DNA from: Chitinophagaceae bacterium
GTDB lineage: Bacteria > Bacteroidota > Bacteroidia > Chitinophagales > Chitinophagaceae
Assembly: GCA_004028795.1 (NCBI GenBank)
Contig: SAIW01000006.1
Span: 434,001 to 498,000 of the forward strand
Direction: 5' to 3'
DNA: 64,000 bases
The position numbers were made by a program, and so were the translations under genes. Below the pieces are notes generated by a model. That model saw only the letters and a list, made by a program, of their open reading frames with translations, did no database searches and was not told the origin of the DNA. Below, in pieces: positions 33,721 to 41,200 of the stretch. Numbering within the stretch: position 1 is the stretch's first letter; the number at the start of each line of letters is the position of its first letter.

Positions 33721-34809
33721 ATGCAAAACACACAGGGCTATAAAATAAACAGATACTTTTTTCTCGGCATTATTCTATTATTGGGTTTATTACTGCTGTT
33801 AAGTCTTATGGAATTCTTTACTGCTTTTTTGGGTGCAGTTATGTTTTATGTGTTGTGTAAAAAAAATATGGAGCGTTTAATAAAAAGAAAATGGAAAAAG
33901 TCTTCAGCTGCAACAGTTATCATATTGTTTACTTTTTTCATTATTATGTTACCTGTTATCTTATTAGCAACAATGTTGTACGACAAGATAATAACTATTG
34001 CACAAAGTCCATCATCGGTATTAGAACCTTTTCAACATTTTGCTGCAATTGTTAATCAGCGTTTTCATATTGATATTAACAAAGGAAATTATATTGGTGA
34101 TTTACAGAAATATGCTACCTCATTAATAACAACAGTAATCAATTCAGGTTTTAATTTTTTCTCAACAATTATCATGATGTATTTCTTTTTATACTTCATG
34201 TTAATTAAAACCAATACAATGGAAGCTGCGATTATTTTATACCTTCCTTTTAAAAGAGATAAGATTCAATTGTTTGGTAATGAATTGATTTCACAAACAT
34301 TCAGCAATGCTGTTGGTGTGCCTTTAATTGCAGTAGTACATGGCGTTTTAGCTTTTATTGCTTACTGGATAGCGGGATTAAAAGAGCCCGGCTTTTGGGG
34401 AGTGATTACAGGCTTTGCATCGGTTATTCCTTTGGTGGGAACTGCCATTGTTTGGATACCCGTAGCAGTTTATTTATTAGCAACAGGTAATAGCTGGCAG
34501 GGATTTTTTGTATTGGGATGGGGAACAATTGTGATCGGTTTAAGTGATAATGTTATTCGTTTTTTATTGGCAAAAAAAATGGCAGATGTACATCCAATTG
34601 TTACTGTATTAGGCGTTATTATCGGATTAAAATATTTCGGTTTAACGGGATTAATATTCGGACCGCTGATTATTTCTTACTTTTTATTATTACTAAAAAT
34701 TTATTACGCAGAATACAGAAAGCAACCTGAAGCAGGAAAGAAAAGAACCATATTGCCTTCTTACTTACAATCAACATTTGCACCTGCAGCAAAAAACAAA
34801 AAGAAGTAA
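33721..34809 (+). CDS. AI-2E family (UPF0118) membrane transporter
   Basis: 362 residues. Eight-helix layout of the family: N-terminal pair FLGIILLLGLLLLLSLMEFF, a soluble middle part (about 90-140), then helices including VPLIAVVHGVLAFIAYWIAG, GVITGFASVIPLVGTAIVW and the C-terminal LKYFGLTGLIFGPLIISYFL. Members are ion or small-molecule exporters (TqsA was named for AI-2 export); the substrate here is unknown. Divergent from the ytxH-like gene. Confidence 0.87.
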   Translation: MQNTQGYKINRYFFLGIILLLGLLLLLSLMEFFTAFLGAVMFYVLCKKNMERLIKRKWKKSSAATVIILFTFFIIMLPVILLATMLYDKIITIAQSPSSVLEPFQHFAAIVNQRFHIDINKGNYIGDLQKYATSLITTVINSGFNFFSTIIMMYFFLYFMLIKTNTMEAAIILYLPFKRDKIQLFGNELISQTFSNAVGVPLIAVVHGVLAFIAYWIAGLKEPGFWGVITGFASVIPLVGTAIVWIPVAVYLLATGNSWQGFFVLGWGTIVIGLSDNVIRFLLAKKMADVHPIVTVLGVIIGLKYFGLTGLIFGPLIISYFLLLLKIYYAEYRKQPEAGKKRTILPSYLQSTFAPAAKNKKK

Positions 34810-34817
34810 TACTTCCT

Positions 34818-34900
34818 CGTCATGGCGAGGTACAAAGCCATCTGATTTTTAATGATGAACAGATTGCTTCATTGAGCAAGAACCCAATCTCGTAATTACG
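34818..34900. repeat. Interspersed palindromic repeat family A, copy 3 (degenerate)
   Basis: Starts cgtcatggcgaggt and ends acccaatctcgtaattacg, with cagattgct inside as in copy 1. It sits in the convergent gap after the AI-2E gene. A short cagcgtctttgcggt word follows at about 34908-34922. Confidence 0.6.
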
Positions 34901-34928
34901 TTTAAACTCAGCGTCTTTGCGGTCTATA

Positions 34929-36116
34929 TCAATTCAACACCTCATCAATACTTTGCTTAATAACAGCACAAAGTGTAATTAACTCTTCATTGGTTATTGT
35001 TAGTGGTGGAGCAACACGCAAACAATTAGCTGCAAATAAAAACCAATCTGTTATTACACCATTGGCAATACATTTTTGTATTACAGCATGATTGGTTTCA
35101 AAACTATCAAACTCAACAGCAGCCCATAATCCCCCCGTTCTTACTGCTCTTATTTTTTTATGTTGAAGTTGTTCCTGCAGTATTACTTCCTTTTCTTTAA
35201 CAATGTTTATAAAATTTCCTTTCACTAAAAATTCCAAAGCAGCTTTACCTGCTGCACAGGAAACAGGATGGCCTCCGAATGTTGTAATATGCCCCAACAC
35301 AGGATTATTGGTTAAAGCATTCATTAATTTTTTATCAGCTATAAAAGCACCCAACGGCATTCCGCCGCCTAATGCTTTTCCCAACAATAAAATGTCTGGC
35401 ACTATACCATATTGTTCAAAAGCAAATAAAGTTCCGGTTCTGCCGAAACCACTTTGTATTTCATCTGCAATTACTAATGCACAAACATCATTACATTTTT
35501 TTCTTATTCGTTGCAACCAGTTTTTATTTGGTTGTATAATACCGGCCTCTGCCTGAACAATCTCCATAATAATACAAGCCGTGTTTTCATCAATTGCATT
35601 AATTGCTTCTTCACTATTAAAATCAAAATGATATATATCAGGTAATAAAGGCCTGTATGCGTTTCGCCAATACTCATCTCCCATTACACTTAATGCCCCT
35701 TGTGTACTGCCATGATATGATTTATTAAATGCAATAATTTTTGAGCGATTGGTAATTCGTTTTGCCAGCTTCATAGCACCTTCTGTTGCTTCTGTACCGC
35801 TGTTGGTAAAGTACACACAGTTTAATGTTGAAGGAAGGTTATCTGTCAGCAACTTTGCATAAGCCACCTGCGGTTGCTGAATAAATTCTCCATACACAAT
35901 TAAATGCATGTATTGTTCTGCTTGCTGTTTAACAGCTTCAATCACCTTTTCATTGCTATGACCAATATTCGCAACACTAAACCCGGCAATAGCATCCATA
36001 TATTTTTTACCATTCACATCGTACAAATAAATACCTTCAGCTTTTACCATTTCAATACCAATGGGAGTTGAAGATGTTTGAGCAATGTGTTGAAGAAAAA
36101 GTTGTCTGTTGTTCAT
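34929..36116 (-). CDS. Class III (acetylornithine-type) PLP aminotransferase
   Basis: 395 residues from the Met at 36116; 12 extra upstream codons are open but include part of the inverted repeat. PLP features: TNSGTEATEGAMKLA (phosphate loop), SYHGSTQGALSVMG, ADEIQSGFGRTG with the PLP-stacking Asp, and the Schiff-base Lys in LLGKALGGGMPLGAF. The family includes acetylornithine, ornithine and 4-aminobutyrate aminotransferases; no arginine genes are nearby, so the substrate is open. Cytoplasmic. Confidence 0.88.
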   Translation of the reverse strand: MNNRQLFLQHIAQTSSTPIGIEMVKAEGIYLYDVNGKKYMDAIAGFSVANIGHSNEKVIEAVKQQAEQYMHLIVYGEFIQQPQVAYAKLLTDNLPSTLNCVYFTNSGTEATEGAMKLAKRITNRSKIIAFNKSYHGSTQGALSVMGDEYWRNAYRPLLPDIYHFDFNSEEAINAIDENTACIIMEIVQAEAGIIQPNKNWLQRIRKKCNDVCALVIADEIQSGFGRTGTLFAFEQYGIVPDILLLGKALGGGMPLGAFIADKKLMNALTNNPVLGHITTFGGHPVSCAAGKAALEFLVKGNFINIVKEKEVILQEQLQHKKIRAVRTGGLWAAVEFDSFETNHAVIQKCIANGVITDWFLFAANCLRVAPPLTITNEELITLCAVIKQSIDEVLN

Positions 36117-36119
36117 TAA

Positions 36120-36149
36120 GATGACAGATTTAAGAATGACAGATGACAG
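36120..36149 (+). repeat. Left inverted repeat beside the four-helix-bundle gene
   Basis: GATGACAGATTTAAGAATG then ACAGATGACAG. Its reverse complement matches 36600-36629 with a few mismatches. It starts 3 bases from the aminotransferase ATG and ends 5 bases from the stop of the four-helix-bundle gene. Confidence 0.7.
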
Positions 36150-36154
36150 CAATG

Positions 36155-36523
36155 TTACTGTAAGCTTTTATCAGTTTCGTATTTATTAATTAAACCGTTT
36201 AATATTTTAAGGCATTCATCAATTAATACTGATAAATGATTAAAATTTTCTTCACTTAATATTTCAATCATCACAGCAATATTCAGATGAGTTTCTAATT
36301 CATATAAAGAACCTCTTGAAATGTATAGAAATTGTAAAGTATCTTTTTTAGTTCTTCTCCCACATCCTTCTGCAATGTTAGCTGGAATTGAAACAGCAGC
36401 TCTTTTTGTTTGTGATGTTAATGAAAATATTTCCTCTTTAGGATATTCTTTTGTAATTGTATAAATCAACTTAACTAATAACATTGATTTCTGCCAAGCA
36501 GCCAAGTTCTTATACCCTGTCAT
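36155..36523 (-). CDS. Four-helix-bundle protein (23S rRNA IVP / S23 family)
   Basis: 122 residues from the Met at 36523 (MTGYKNLAAWQKSMLLV); nine upstream codons are open. The family pattern is clear: an N-terminal AWQKSM helix, YPKEEIFSLTSQTKRAAVSI, PANIAEGCGRR and FLYISRGSLYELETHLNIA. These proteins occur in 23S rRNA intervening sequences and as scattered chromosomal copies; they resemble the Avd accessory protein of diversity-generating retroelements, but no reverse transcriptase is here. The gene sits alone between inverted repeats, reading in the same direction as the aminotransferase gene. Confidence 0.88.
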   Translation of the reverse strand: MTGYKNLAAWQKSMLLVKLIYTITKEYPKEEIFSLTSQTKRAAVSIPANIAEGCGRRTKKDTLQFLYISRGSLYELETHLNIAVMIEILSEENFNHLSVLIDECLKILNGLINKYETDKSLQ

Positions 36524-36599
36524 ATCAAAAACATTTTCATAAAAATACAACAGTAATCTATCTCTCTTAAATCAGTCATCTTTATATTTGATAGTAAAT

Positions 36600-36629
36600 C
36601 TGTCATCTGTCACTCTCAAATTCGTCATC
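36600..36629 (-). repeat. Right inverted repeat beside the four-helix-bundle gene
   Basis: CTGTCATCTGTCACTCTCAA then ATTCGTCATC, the inverted partner of 36120-36149. It ends 8 bases before the gamma carbonic anhydrase ATG. A weaker partial copy (aaatcagtcatc) lies at 36569-36580. Confidence 0.7.
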
Positions 36630-36637
36630 CAAAAATC

Positions 36638-37174
36638 ATGGCAACAATTCTTCCTGTTAATAATAAAACACCGCAGTTTGGTGATAATTGTTTTGTAGCT
36701 CCTAATGCAACAATTGTAGGCGATGTTGTAATGGGTAATGAATGCAGTGTTTGGTTTAATGCTGTGATTCGCGGCGATGTGAATTATATTAAAATGGGCA
36801 ACAGAGTAAATGTGCAGGATGGAGTAACTATTCACTGCACTTATGAAAAGAATGCAACAGTTATAGGCAATAATGTATCTATCGGACATAATGCCATTGT
36901 ACACGGTTGTACCATTCATGATGATGTTTTGATTGGAATGGGAGCTATTATAATGGATAGATGTGAAGTACATAAGAACGCAATCATTGCAGCCGGGGCG
37001 GTAGTTACAGAAGGAACCATAGTGGAAGCGGGAAGTATTTTTGCAGGTGTACCGGCAAAAAAAATAAAAGAAGTTTCTGAAAATTTAGTGAAGGGTGAAA
37101 TTGACCGTATTGCAGGCAATTACGTAAAATATGCATCGTGGTTTAAAGACAATAATGATTGTCCGAAGAAATGA
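36638..37174 (+). CDS. Gamma-class carbonic anhydrase family protein
   Basis: 178 residues of left-handed beta helix: hexapeptide rungs such as NATIVGDVVMGNECSVWFNA, VIRGDV, IGNNVSIGHNAIVHGCTI, then a C-terminal helix (LVKGEIDRIAGNYVKYA). Three metal-ligand histidines fit HCTY, IGHN and VHG. The YrdA/PaaY-like subgroup is common, and many members lack strong carbonic anhydrase activity. Its start lies 8 bases from an inverted repeat. Confidence 0.85.
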   Translation: MATILPVNNKTPQFGDNCFVAPNATIVGDVVMGNECSVWFNAVIRGDVNYIKMGNRVNVQDGVTIHCTYEKNATVIGNNVSIGHNAIVHGCTIHDDVLIGMGAIIMDRCEVHKNAIIAAGAVVTEGTIVEAGSIFAGVPAKKIKEVSENLVKGEIDRIAGNYVKYASWFKDNNDCPKK

Positions 37175-37218
37175 TTTGTCTCGTAGAAAACGCTGATAAC
37201 CCAGAATAATTCTATACC

Positions 37219-37270
37219 GTTATTTCAAAGGTTCCCCGAATTGGTGGGGACAGGCTGTGACTGAGAAATC
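37219..37270. repeat. Interspersed palindromic repeat family A, copy 4 (left half)
   Basis: gttatttcaaaggttcccc, then a CCCCgaattggtGGGG hairpin, caggctgtgactgagaaatc. Matches the left half of the copy at 29682-29787; the right half is missing. Confidence 0.6.
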
Positions 37271-37344
37271 TTTTAACCATATGCAAATGATATTTTTATA
37301 GCCATAAATTAACTTCTAAATAACGAACAACTAAACCCTGATTT

Positions 37345-37554
37345 ATGAAAAAAATAGTTTATATCGTTTCAATTGTTGTATTACTTTCATCATGCAGCAC
37401 CATCAGTAATATTTTTCATAAAAAAGATAAGAACGGCTGCCCGAGCAATGGCAAAAATGTAGGTGCAGAAAAATTAGTAAGAGATGATCCCAAAGCTGTT
37501 CAGGAGGCCAAGAAAGCCAGTAAGTTTAAAGAAACCAAAGAGTTTAAAGATTAA
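37345..37554 (+). CDS. Small lipoprotein of unknown function
   Basis: 69 residues with a lipoprotein signal (IVYIVSIVVLLSSC, Cys17) and a short, very basic tail rich in Lys (KKASKFKETKEFKD). No domain recognised. The 3' end overlaps the convergent rsgA by 4 bases. Confidence 0.6.
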   Translation: MKKIVYIVSIVVLLSSCSTISNIFHKKDKNGCPSNGKNVGAEKLVRDDPKAVQEAKKASKFKETKEFKD

Positions 37555-38477
37555 TACTTATCATCCTCAATTGTTTCTAAAATTTTATAATAGCTGATAT
37601 ACCTTTCCATTGGCAGCAAACCCTGTTCTGTTGCAGACTTCACAGCACAACCCGGTTCATTAATATGTAAGCAATTGTTGTATTTGCATTCATTAATCAA
37701 TGTTCTCATTTCAGGAAAATAATGAGAGAGTTCCTGCTTTTCAATATCAACCAAACCCAATTCACGAATGCCCGGTGTATCTATAATTTTTCCGCCGAAA
37801 GGCAAATCAAACATTTCTGCAAAAGTGGTACTATGCATTCCTTTGCCACTCCAACCGCTTACTTCCAAAGTTTTTAAATCCAATTCAGGAAAAATAACAT
37901 TAATGAAACTTGATTTTCCTACGCCACTATGTCCGCTTAATAAACTTGTTTTACTATGCAGTAAATTTTTTATTGTATCAATACCATCATTATTAATAAT
38001 ACTCGTTAATAAAACGGTATAACCGATTGTTTCATACATAGCTTTCATAGCATCAAACAAAGCCATTTCTTTTTTCTTATAAATATCTGCTTTATTAAAA
38101 ACTATAATTGCCGGCACATGATACATTTCGCAGGCAACTAAAAATCTGTCGATAAAACCCTGCGATGTTTTAGGGTCTTTCAATGTGGCAAATAAAATAC
38201 TCTGGTCAAGGTTAGAAGCAACAATATGATGTTGGTGTTTGTTATGCGGACTTTGTCTTGCCACATAATTTTTTCTTTCATAAATATCAACGATAGTGGC
38301 TACATCACCTTCTTCATTTTCCAATTCAATTTCCACTTCATCTCCCACAGCAATCGGGTTGGTTGAAGTAATCCCATCAATTTTAAAAATACCTTTTATA
38401 CGGCACTGAAATACTTTACCATCAAGTGTTTTAGCCTGATACCAACTTCCTGTAGATTTATAAATCAATGCCTTCAT
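37551..38477 (-). CDS. rsgA: Ribosome small subunit-dependent GTPase RsgA
   Basis: 308 residues. RsgA checks late 30S assembly. Order: OB-fold (1-65), then the circularly permuted GTPase with G4 FNKAD first, G1 LSGHSGVGKSSF and G3 DTPGIRELG, then the C-terminal zinc finger CKYNNCLHINEPGC. All key residues are present. The start is followed upstream by a long palindrome and family B repeat, then the divergent dinB. Confidence 0.95.
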   Translation of the reverse strand: MKALIYKSTGSWYQAKTLDGKVFQCRIKGIFKIDGITSTNPIAVGDEVEIELENEEGDVATIVDIYERKNYVARQSPHNKHQHHIVASNLDQSILFATLKDPKTSQGFIDRFLVACEMYHVPAIIVFNKADIYKKKEMALFDAMKAMYETIGYTVLLTSIINNDGIDTIKNLLHSKTSLLSGHSGVGKSSFINVIFPELDLKTLEVSGWSGKGMHSTTFAEMFDLPFGGKIIDTPGIRELGLVDIEKQELSHYFPEMRTLINECKYNNCLHINEPGCAVKSATEQGLLPMERYISYYKILETIEDDKY

Positions 38478-38576
38478 TATAACGAAGATAAGCTGATTGA
38501 AAATGGGAAATGGAATGTAGAAAATGAGAAAATAGCAATATGCAAAACTGTATTTGCTGTTTTAAATATTGTTTTA

Positions 38577-38652
38577 AAACCGCCGTCAAGGCTTGTAGCC
38601 GTTGACGGGGTTTGCAAACCCCGACGATGGTTGTAAACCTCGTCGGCGGTTT
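38577..38652. repeat. Nested 76-base palindrome
   Basis: Outer arms AAACCGCCG and CGGCGGTTT flank inner imperfect repeats around a perfect core GGGGTTTGCAAACCCC (38607-38622). It is much more GC-rich than its surroundings. It could fold into a long hairpin in DNA or RNA. Confidence 0.8.
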
Positions 38653-38670
38653 AGTTGAATAGCGATAAAA

Positions 38671-38751
38671 AGCATTTCGAAGTTTCGGGATGCTACGCCT
38701 GACTACCGGACAGGCAGGCAACAACAGCTTAATAGTAACAGTTGTGCATGG
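38671..38751 (+). repeat. Interspersed repeat family B, copy 4, with two hairpin inserts
   Basis: Carries CGAAGTTTCGGGATGCTACG, then the hairpin GCCTGactaccggaCAGGC, then CAACAACAGCTTAATAG. Both inserts sit at the same points as in the copy at 23174-23260, but the second hairpin has a different sequence. Confidence 0.7.
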
Positions 38752-38816
38752 TAAAAAATTGTACATCATACATCGTAAATCGTACATCCCAAATATCTTC
38801 TACCTTCACTATCCTG

Positions 38817-39971
38817 ATGCAAACACAGCAACGCTATATTGCTCATTTTGATTTGGATTCTTTCTTTGTTAGTGTTGAATTATTGGAAAGGCCTGAATTA
38901 CGCGGACTGCCTGTAATTGTTGGTGGTTCAAGAGATAGAGGCGTTGTAACCACTTGCAGTTATGAAGCCAGAAAATTCGGTGTACGTTCTGCTATGCCTA
39001 TGAAACAAGCCATGCAGCTTTGTCCGCAAGCCATTTTATTAAAAGGTACCAGAGGCCAGTACAGCCGTTACAGCCGTTGGGTTACCGATATTATCGCAGC
39101 TAAAGCCCCGCTGTTTGAAAAAGCAAGTATTGATGAATTTTATATTGACCTTACCGGCATGGATAAATTTTTTAATGTGTTTGATTGGACAATTGCTTTA
39201 CGAAAACAAATTATCGACGAAACACAATTGCCTATTTCATTCGGCTTGGCAAGCAATAAAATGATTGCCAAAATTGCTACTGATGAAGCAAAGCCCAACG
39301 GTTATTTATTTGTTCAACCCGGAAAAGAAAAGGAGTTCCTCGCTCCCTTACCGGTAAATAAATTTTCGGGTGTAGGTGAACAAACATTCATCAAGTTAAA
39401 AAGCATGGGCATTCATTTAATAGGCGATATTTTAAAATATGATATTTCCTTTCTTGAAAAAGAACTCGGTAAATGGGGAATAGATTTATATGCCAAAGCT
39501 CAGGGTCTGCATTATGGAATGGTAAATAATTACCGCGAAGCAAAAAGTATTTCAACAGAAAATACTTTTGAAGAAAACATTATTAGTGAAGAAGAACTGT
39601 TGAAAGAATTAGTTCGTATGGTTGAGAAAGTGGCTTATGAATTAAGGCAGGATGAAAAATTATGTGGTTGTATTGCTGTTAAAATCCGTTATCCTGATTT
39701 TGAAACCACTTCTAAACAAACAACTATTGATTATACTTTAAGTGATGATGAAATGATTCCCGTTGCCACACAATTATTTCATCAACTATGGAGAAAGCAT
39801 CGGCCGGTACGCCTGTTGGGTGTACGTTTGAGCGAGTTAACCAACCACGCCATACAGGGAAGTTTGTTTGTAAATACTGAAAAGAAAACTAACCTGTACA
39901 AAGCAATTGACGATGTTAAAAACCGTTTCGGCAAAACCAAATTGCAAAAAGCAAGAACGGTGGGTAGGTGA
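38817..39971 (+). CDS. dinB: DNA polymerase IV (Y-family)
   Basis: 384 residues from the ATG at 38817; the frame is open upstream, but MQTQQRYIAHFDLDSFFVS is the normal start. Translesion polymerase. Catalytic acidic residues are in HFDLDSFF and KASIDEFYIDLTG, palm motif RSAMPMKQAMQLCPQA, then HhH region FSGVGEQTFIKLKSMGI and the little finger. A QGSLF clamp-binding motif lies near residue 343. No lexA or SOS box was seen. Confidence 0.94.
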   Translation: MQTQQRYIAHFDLDSFFVSVELLERPELRGLPVIVGGSRDRGVVTTCSYEARKFGVRSAMPMKQAMQLCPQAILLKGTRGQYSRYSRWVTDIIAAKAPLFEKASIDEFYIDLTGMDKFFNVFDWTIALRKQIIDETQLPISFGLASNKMIAKIATDEAKPNGYLFVQPGKEKEFLAPLPVNKFSGVGEQTFIKLKSMGIHLIGDILKYDISFLEKELGKWGIDLYAKAQGLHYGMVNNYREAKSISTENTFEENIISEEELLKELVRMVEKVAYELRQDEKLCGCIAVKIRYPDFETTSKQTTIDYTLSDDEMIPVATQLFHQLWRKHRPVRLLGVRLSELTNHAIQGSLFVNTEKKTNLYKAIDDVKNRFGKTKLQKARTVGR

Positions 39972-40019
39972 AAAGTATATAGGTATATAGGGTTTATAGA
40001 GTAAATAAAGTAGTTAGAA
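39972..40019 (-). repeat. AT-rich interspersed repeat, family C, copy 2
   Basis: tatatagggtttatagagtaaataaagtag; in reverse complement it gives ACTTTATTTACTCTATAAAC, very close to the segment upstream of mqnD (2327-2400). It follows directly after the dinB stop. Confidence 0.5.
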
Positions 40020-40078
40020 CATTTTCTCCTCATTTGGAGAGGATTAAGTAGAAACAAAAAAATAATTTTATAAATACT

Positions 40079-40109
40079 CTACTATTTTAGTAGGATAATA
40101 CTATATTTG
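40079..40109 (+). promoter_or_regulatory. Peroxiredoxin promoter with a possible operator
   Basis: TATATTTG (40102-40109) is a perfect -7 element 35 bases before the peroxiredoxin ATG. No TTG occurs at -33. Immediately upstream the perfect palindrome CTACTA-TTT-TAGTAG (40079-40093) covers the -33/spacer region, where a regulator would compete with or recruit polymerase. The regulator is unknown. Confidence 0.45.
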
Positions 40110-40144
40110 CCATCCAAATTTAATAACCATTTAAAACACACTAT

Positions 40145-40783
40145 ATGAGTTTACGTTTAGGAGATATTGCACCCAACTTTCAAGCCAAAACATCTGTTGG
40201 CGAAATTGATTTCTACGAATATCTTGGTAATAGCTGGGGCATTTTATTTTCGCATCCTGCAGACTATACTCCTGTTTGCACAACAGAATTAGGAAGAACC
40301 GCAGCTTTAAAAGAAGAATTTGCAAAACGCAATGTAAAAGTATTGGCATTAAGTGTTGACCCTGTTGATAAACATTTAGGTTGGATTAGTGATATTAATG
40401 AAACCCAAAACTGTGAAGTTGATTTTCCTATTATAGCAGATGAAGACCGCAAAGTATCTGAGTTATACGAGTTTATTCACCCCAATGCATCTGCAACAGC
40501 AACTGTTCGTTCATTGGTAATTATCGGACCCGATAAAGCTGTAAAGCTAATTATTACTTATCCTGCTTCAACAGGCAGAAATTTTGTAGAAATTTTACGT
40601 GTTATAGACTCATTGCAGCTTACTGCCAACTACAGTGTTGCTACACCGGCCAATTGGCAGCATGGCGAAGATGTAATTGTAGTACCTGCAGTTAAAACAG
40701 AAGATGCCTTTCAGAAATTCCCTAAAGGTTTAACAATTGTAAAACCTTATTTGCGTTACACACCGCAACCCAATATTGACTAA
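40145..40783 (+). CDS. 1-Cys peroxiredoxin (Prx6 type)
   Basis: 212 residues, the normal Prx6 length. It reduces hydrogen peroxide and alkyl hydroperoxides. Peroxidatic Cys45 is in DYTPVCTTELG with Thr42 before it; SHPADYTPVC and the long C-terminal arm (VVPAVKTEDAFQKFPKG) with PYLRYTPQP are Prx6 hallmarks. No resolving cysteine is apparent. A bacillithiol-type reductant is possible since bshA is in the window (inference). Confidence 0.93.
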   Translation: MSLRLGDIAPNFQAKTSVGEIDFYEYLGNSWGILFSHPADYTPVCTTELGRTAALKEEFAKRNVKVLALSVDPVDKHLGWISDINETQNCEVDFPIIADEDRKVSELYEFIHPNASATATVRSLVIIGPDKAVKLIITYPASTGRNFVEILRVIDSLQLTANYSVATPANWQHGEDVIVVPAVKTEDAFQKFPKGLTIVKPYLRYTPQPNID

Positions 40784-40792
40784 TAAAATATC

Positions 40793-40890
40793 CGTCTTTT
40801 CGAAGGTTCGTTCCTGAGCAATCTATTCACAATTATTAATATGATTTCTCGTTGGGCAATCCCGAAAGTTCGGGACAATCTCGAAATGAC
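40793..40890. repeat. Interspersed palindromic repeat family A, copy 5
   Basis: Starts cgtcttttcgaaggttcg and ends aatctcgaaatgac. An inner hairpin CCCGAAAGTTCGGG (40861-40874) takes the place of the different hairpins in the copy at 29682-29787. Confidence 0.75.
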
Positions 40891-40937
40891 TTTCAACTCA
40901 TTATAAAATCGGTTTTCGTTGTACTTGTTATTTTGGT

Positions 40938-40965
40938 TCCCGCTTTCTCTAAAGCGGGATTTTTT
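40938..40965 (+). terminator. Intrinsic terminator downstream of peroxiredoxin
   Basis: TCCCGCTTT (40938-40946) and AAAGCGGGA (40951-40959) form a perfect 9-base-pair stem with a CTCT loop, followed by six Ts. It is about 155 bases past the peroxiredoxin stop, beyond a repeat insertion. Confidence 0.8.
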
Positions 40966-40989
40966 ATTATGTAACCGGCAACTGCTTTT

Positions 40990-41031
40990 CATGGCATCGT
41001 TCCTTGCGTCGCATCCCGAAACTTCGGGATA
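40990..41031 (-). repeat. Interspersed repeat family B, copy 5 (partial)
   Basis: On the minus strand: GTATCCCGAAGTTTCGGGAT then GCGACGCAAGGAACG. It includes the shared CCCGAA...TTCGGG palindrome (41013-41030) but lacks the AGCTTAATAG tail. Confidence 0.6.
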
Positions 41032-41200
41032 CTTTCTTTTCATCAATCAACAATGCATTTGCTAAAAATCCGTGCATCCGTGGCAATTACTTTCTTTTAA
41101 AAGATTCAACTCTGCGAAACCCTCCGTTCTCTCCGCCTCTGCGGTTAACATTATCATCTTTCAATTAAACAAACTATCTTTCCGCTAAACATAACACTTC

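Larger units (their letters stand above)
38478..38816. other. Repeat-filled spacer between rsgA and dinB
   Basis: 339 bases with no convincing gene. In order: a purine-rich stretch (38495-38540), a nested palindrome (38577-38652), a family B repeat (38671-38751), and repeated gtacatc/catacatc words (38760-38790) just before dinB. Confidence 0.6.
40784..41200. other. Repeat-rich spacer between peroxiredoxin and amidohydrolase genes
   Basis: 417 bases, no convincing gene. It holds a family A repeat (40793-40890), a strong intrinsic terminator (40938-40965), a partial family B repeat (40990-41031), and degenerate words such as ctctgcgaaaccctccg and cctctgcggttaa (41108-41150) that look like another dispersed spacer sequence. 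Confidence 0.6.

Noticed and set aside
36155-36523. Diversity-generating retroelement around the four-helix-bundle (Avd-like) gene
   Set aside because: No reverse transcriptase, template repeat or variable gene nearby.
36572-36973. Tyr/Ile/Asn-rich frame antisense to gamma carbonic anhydrase
   Set aside because: It mirrors the hexapeptide repeats of the real gene on the other strand.
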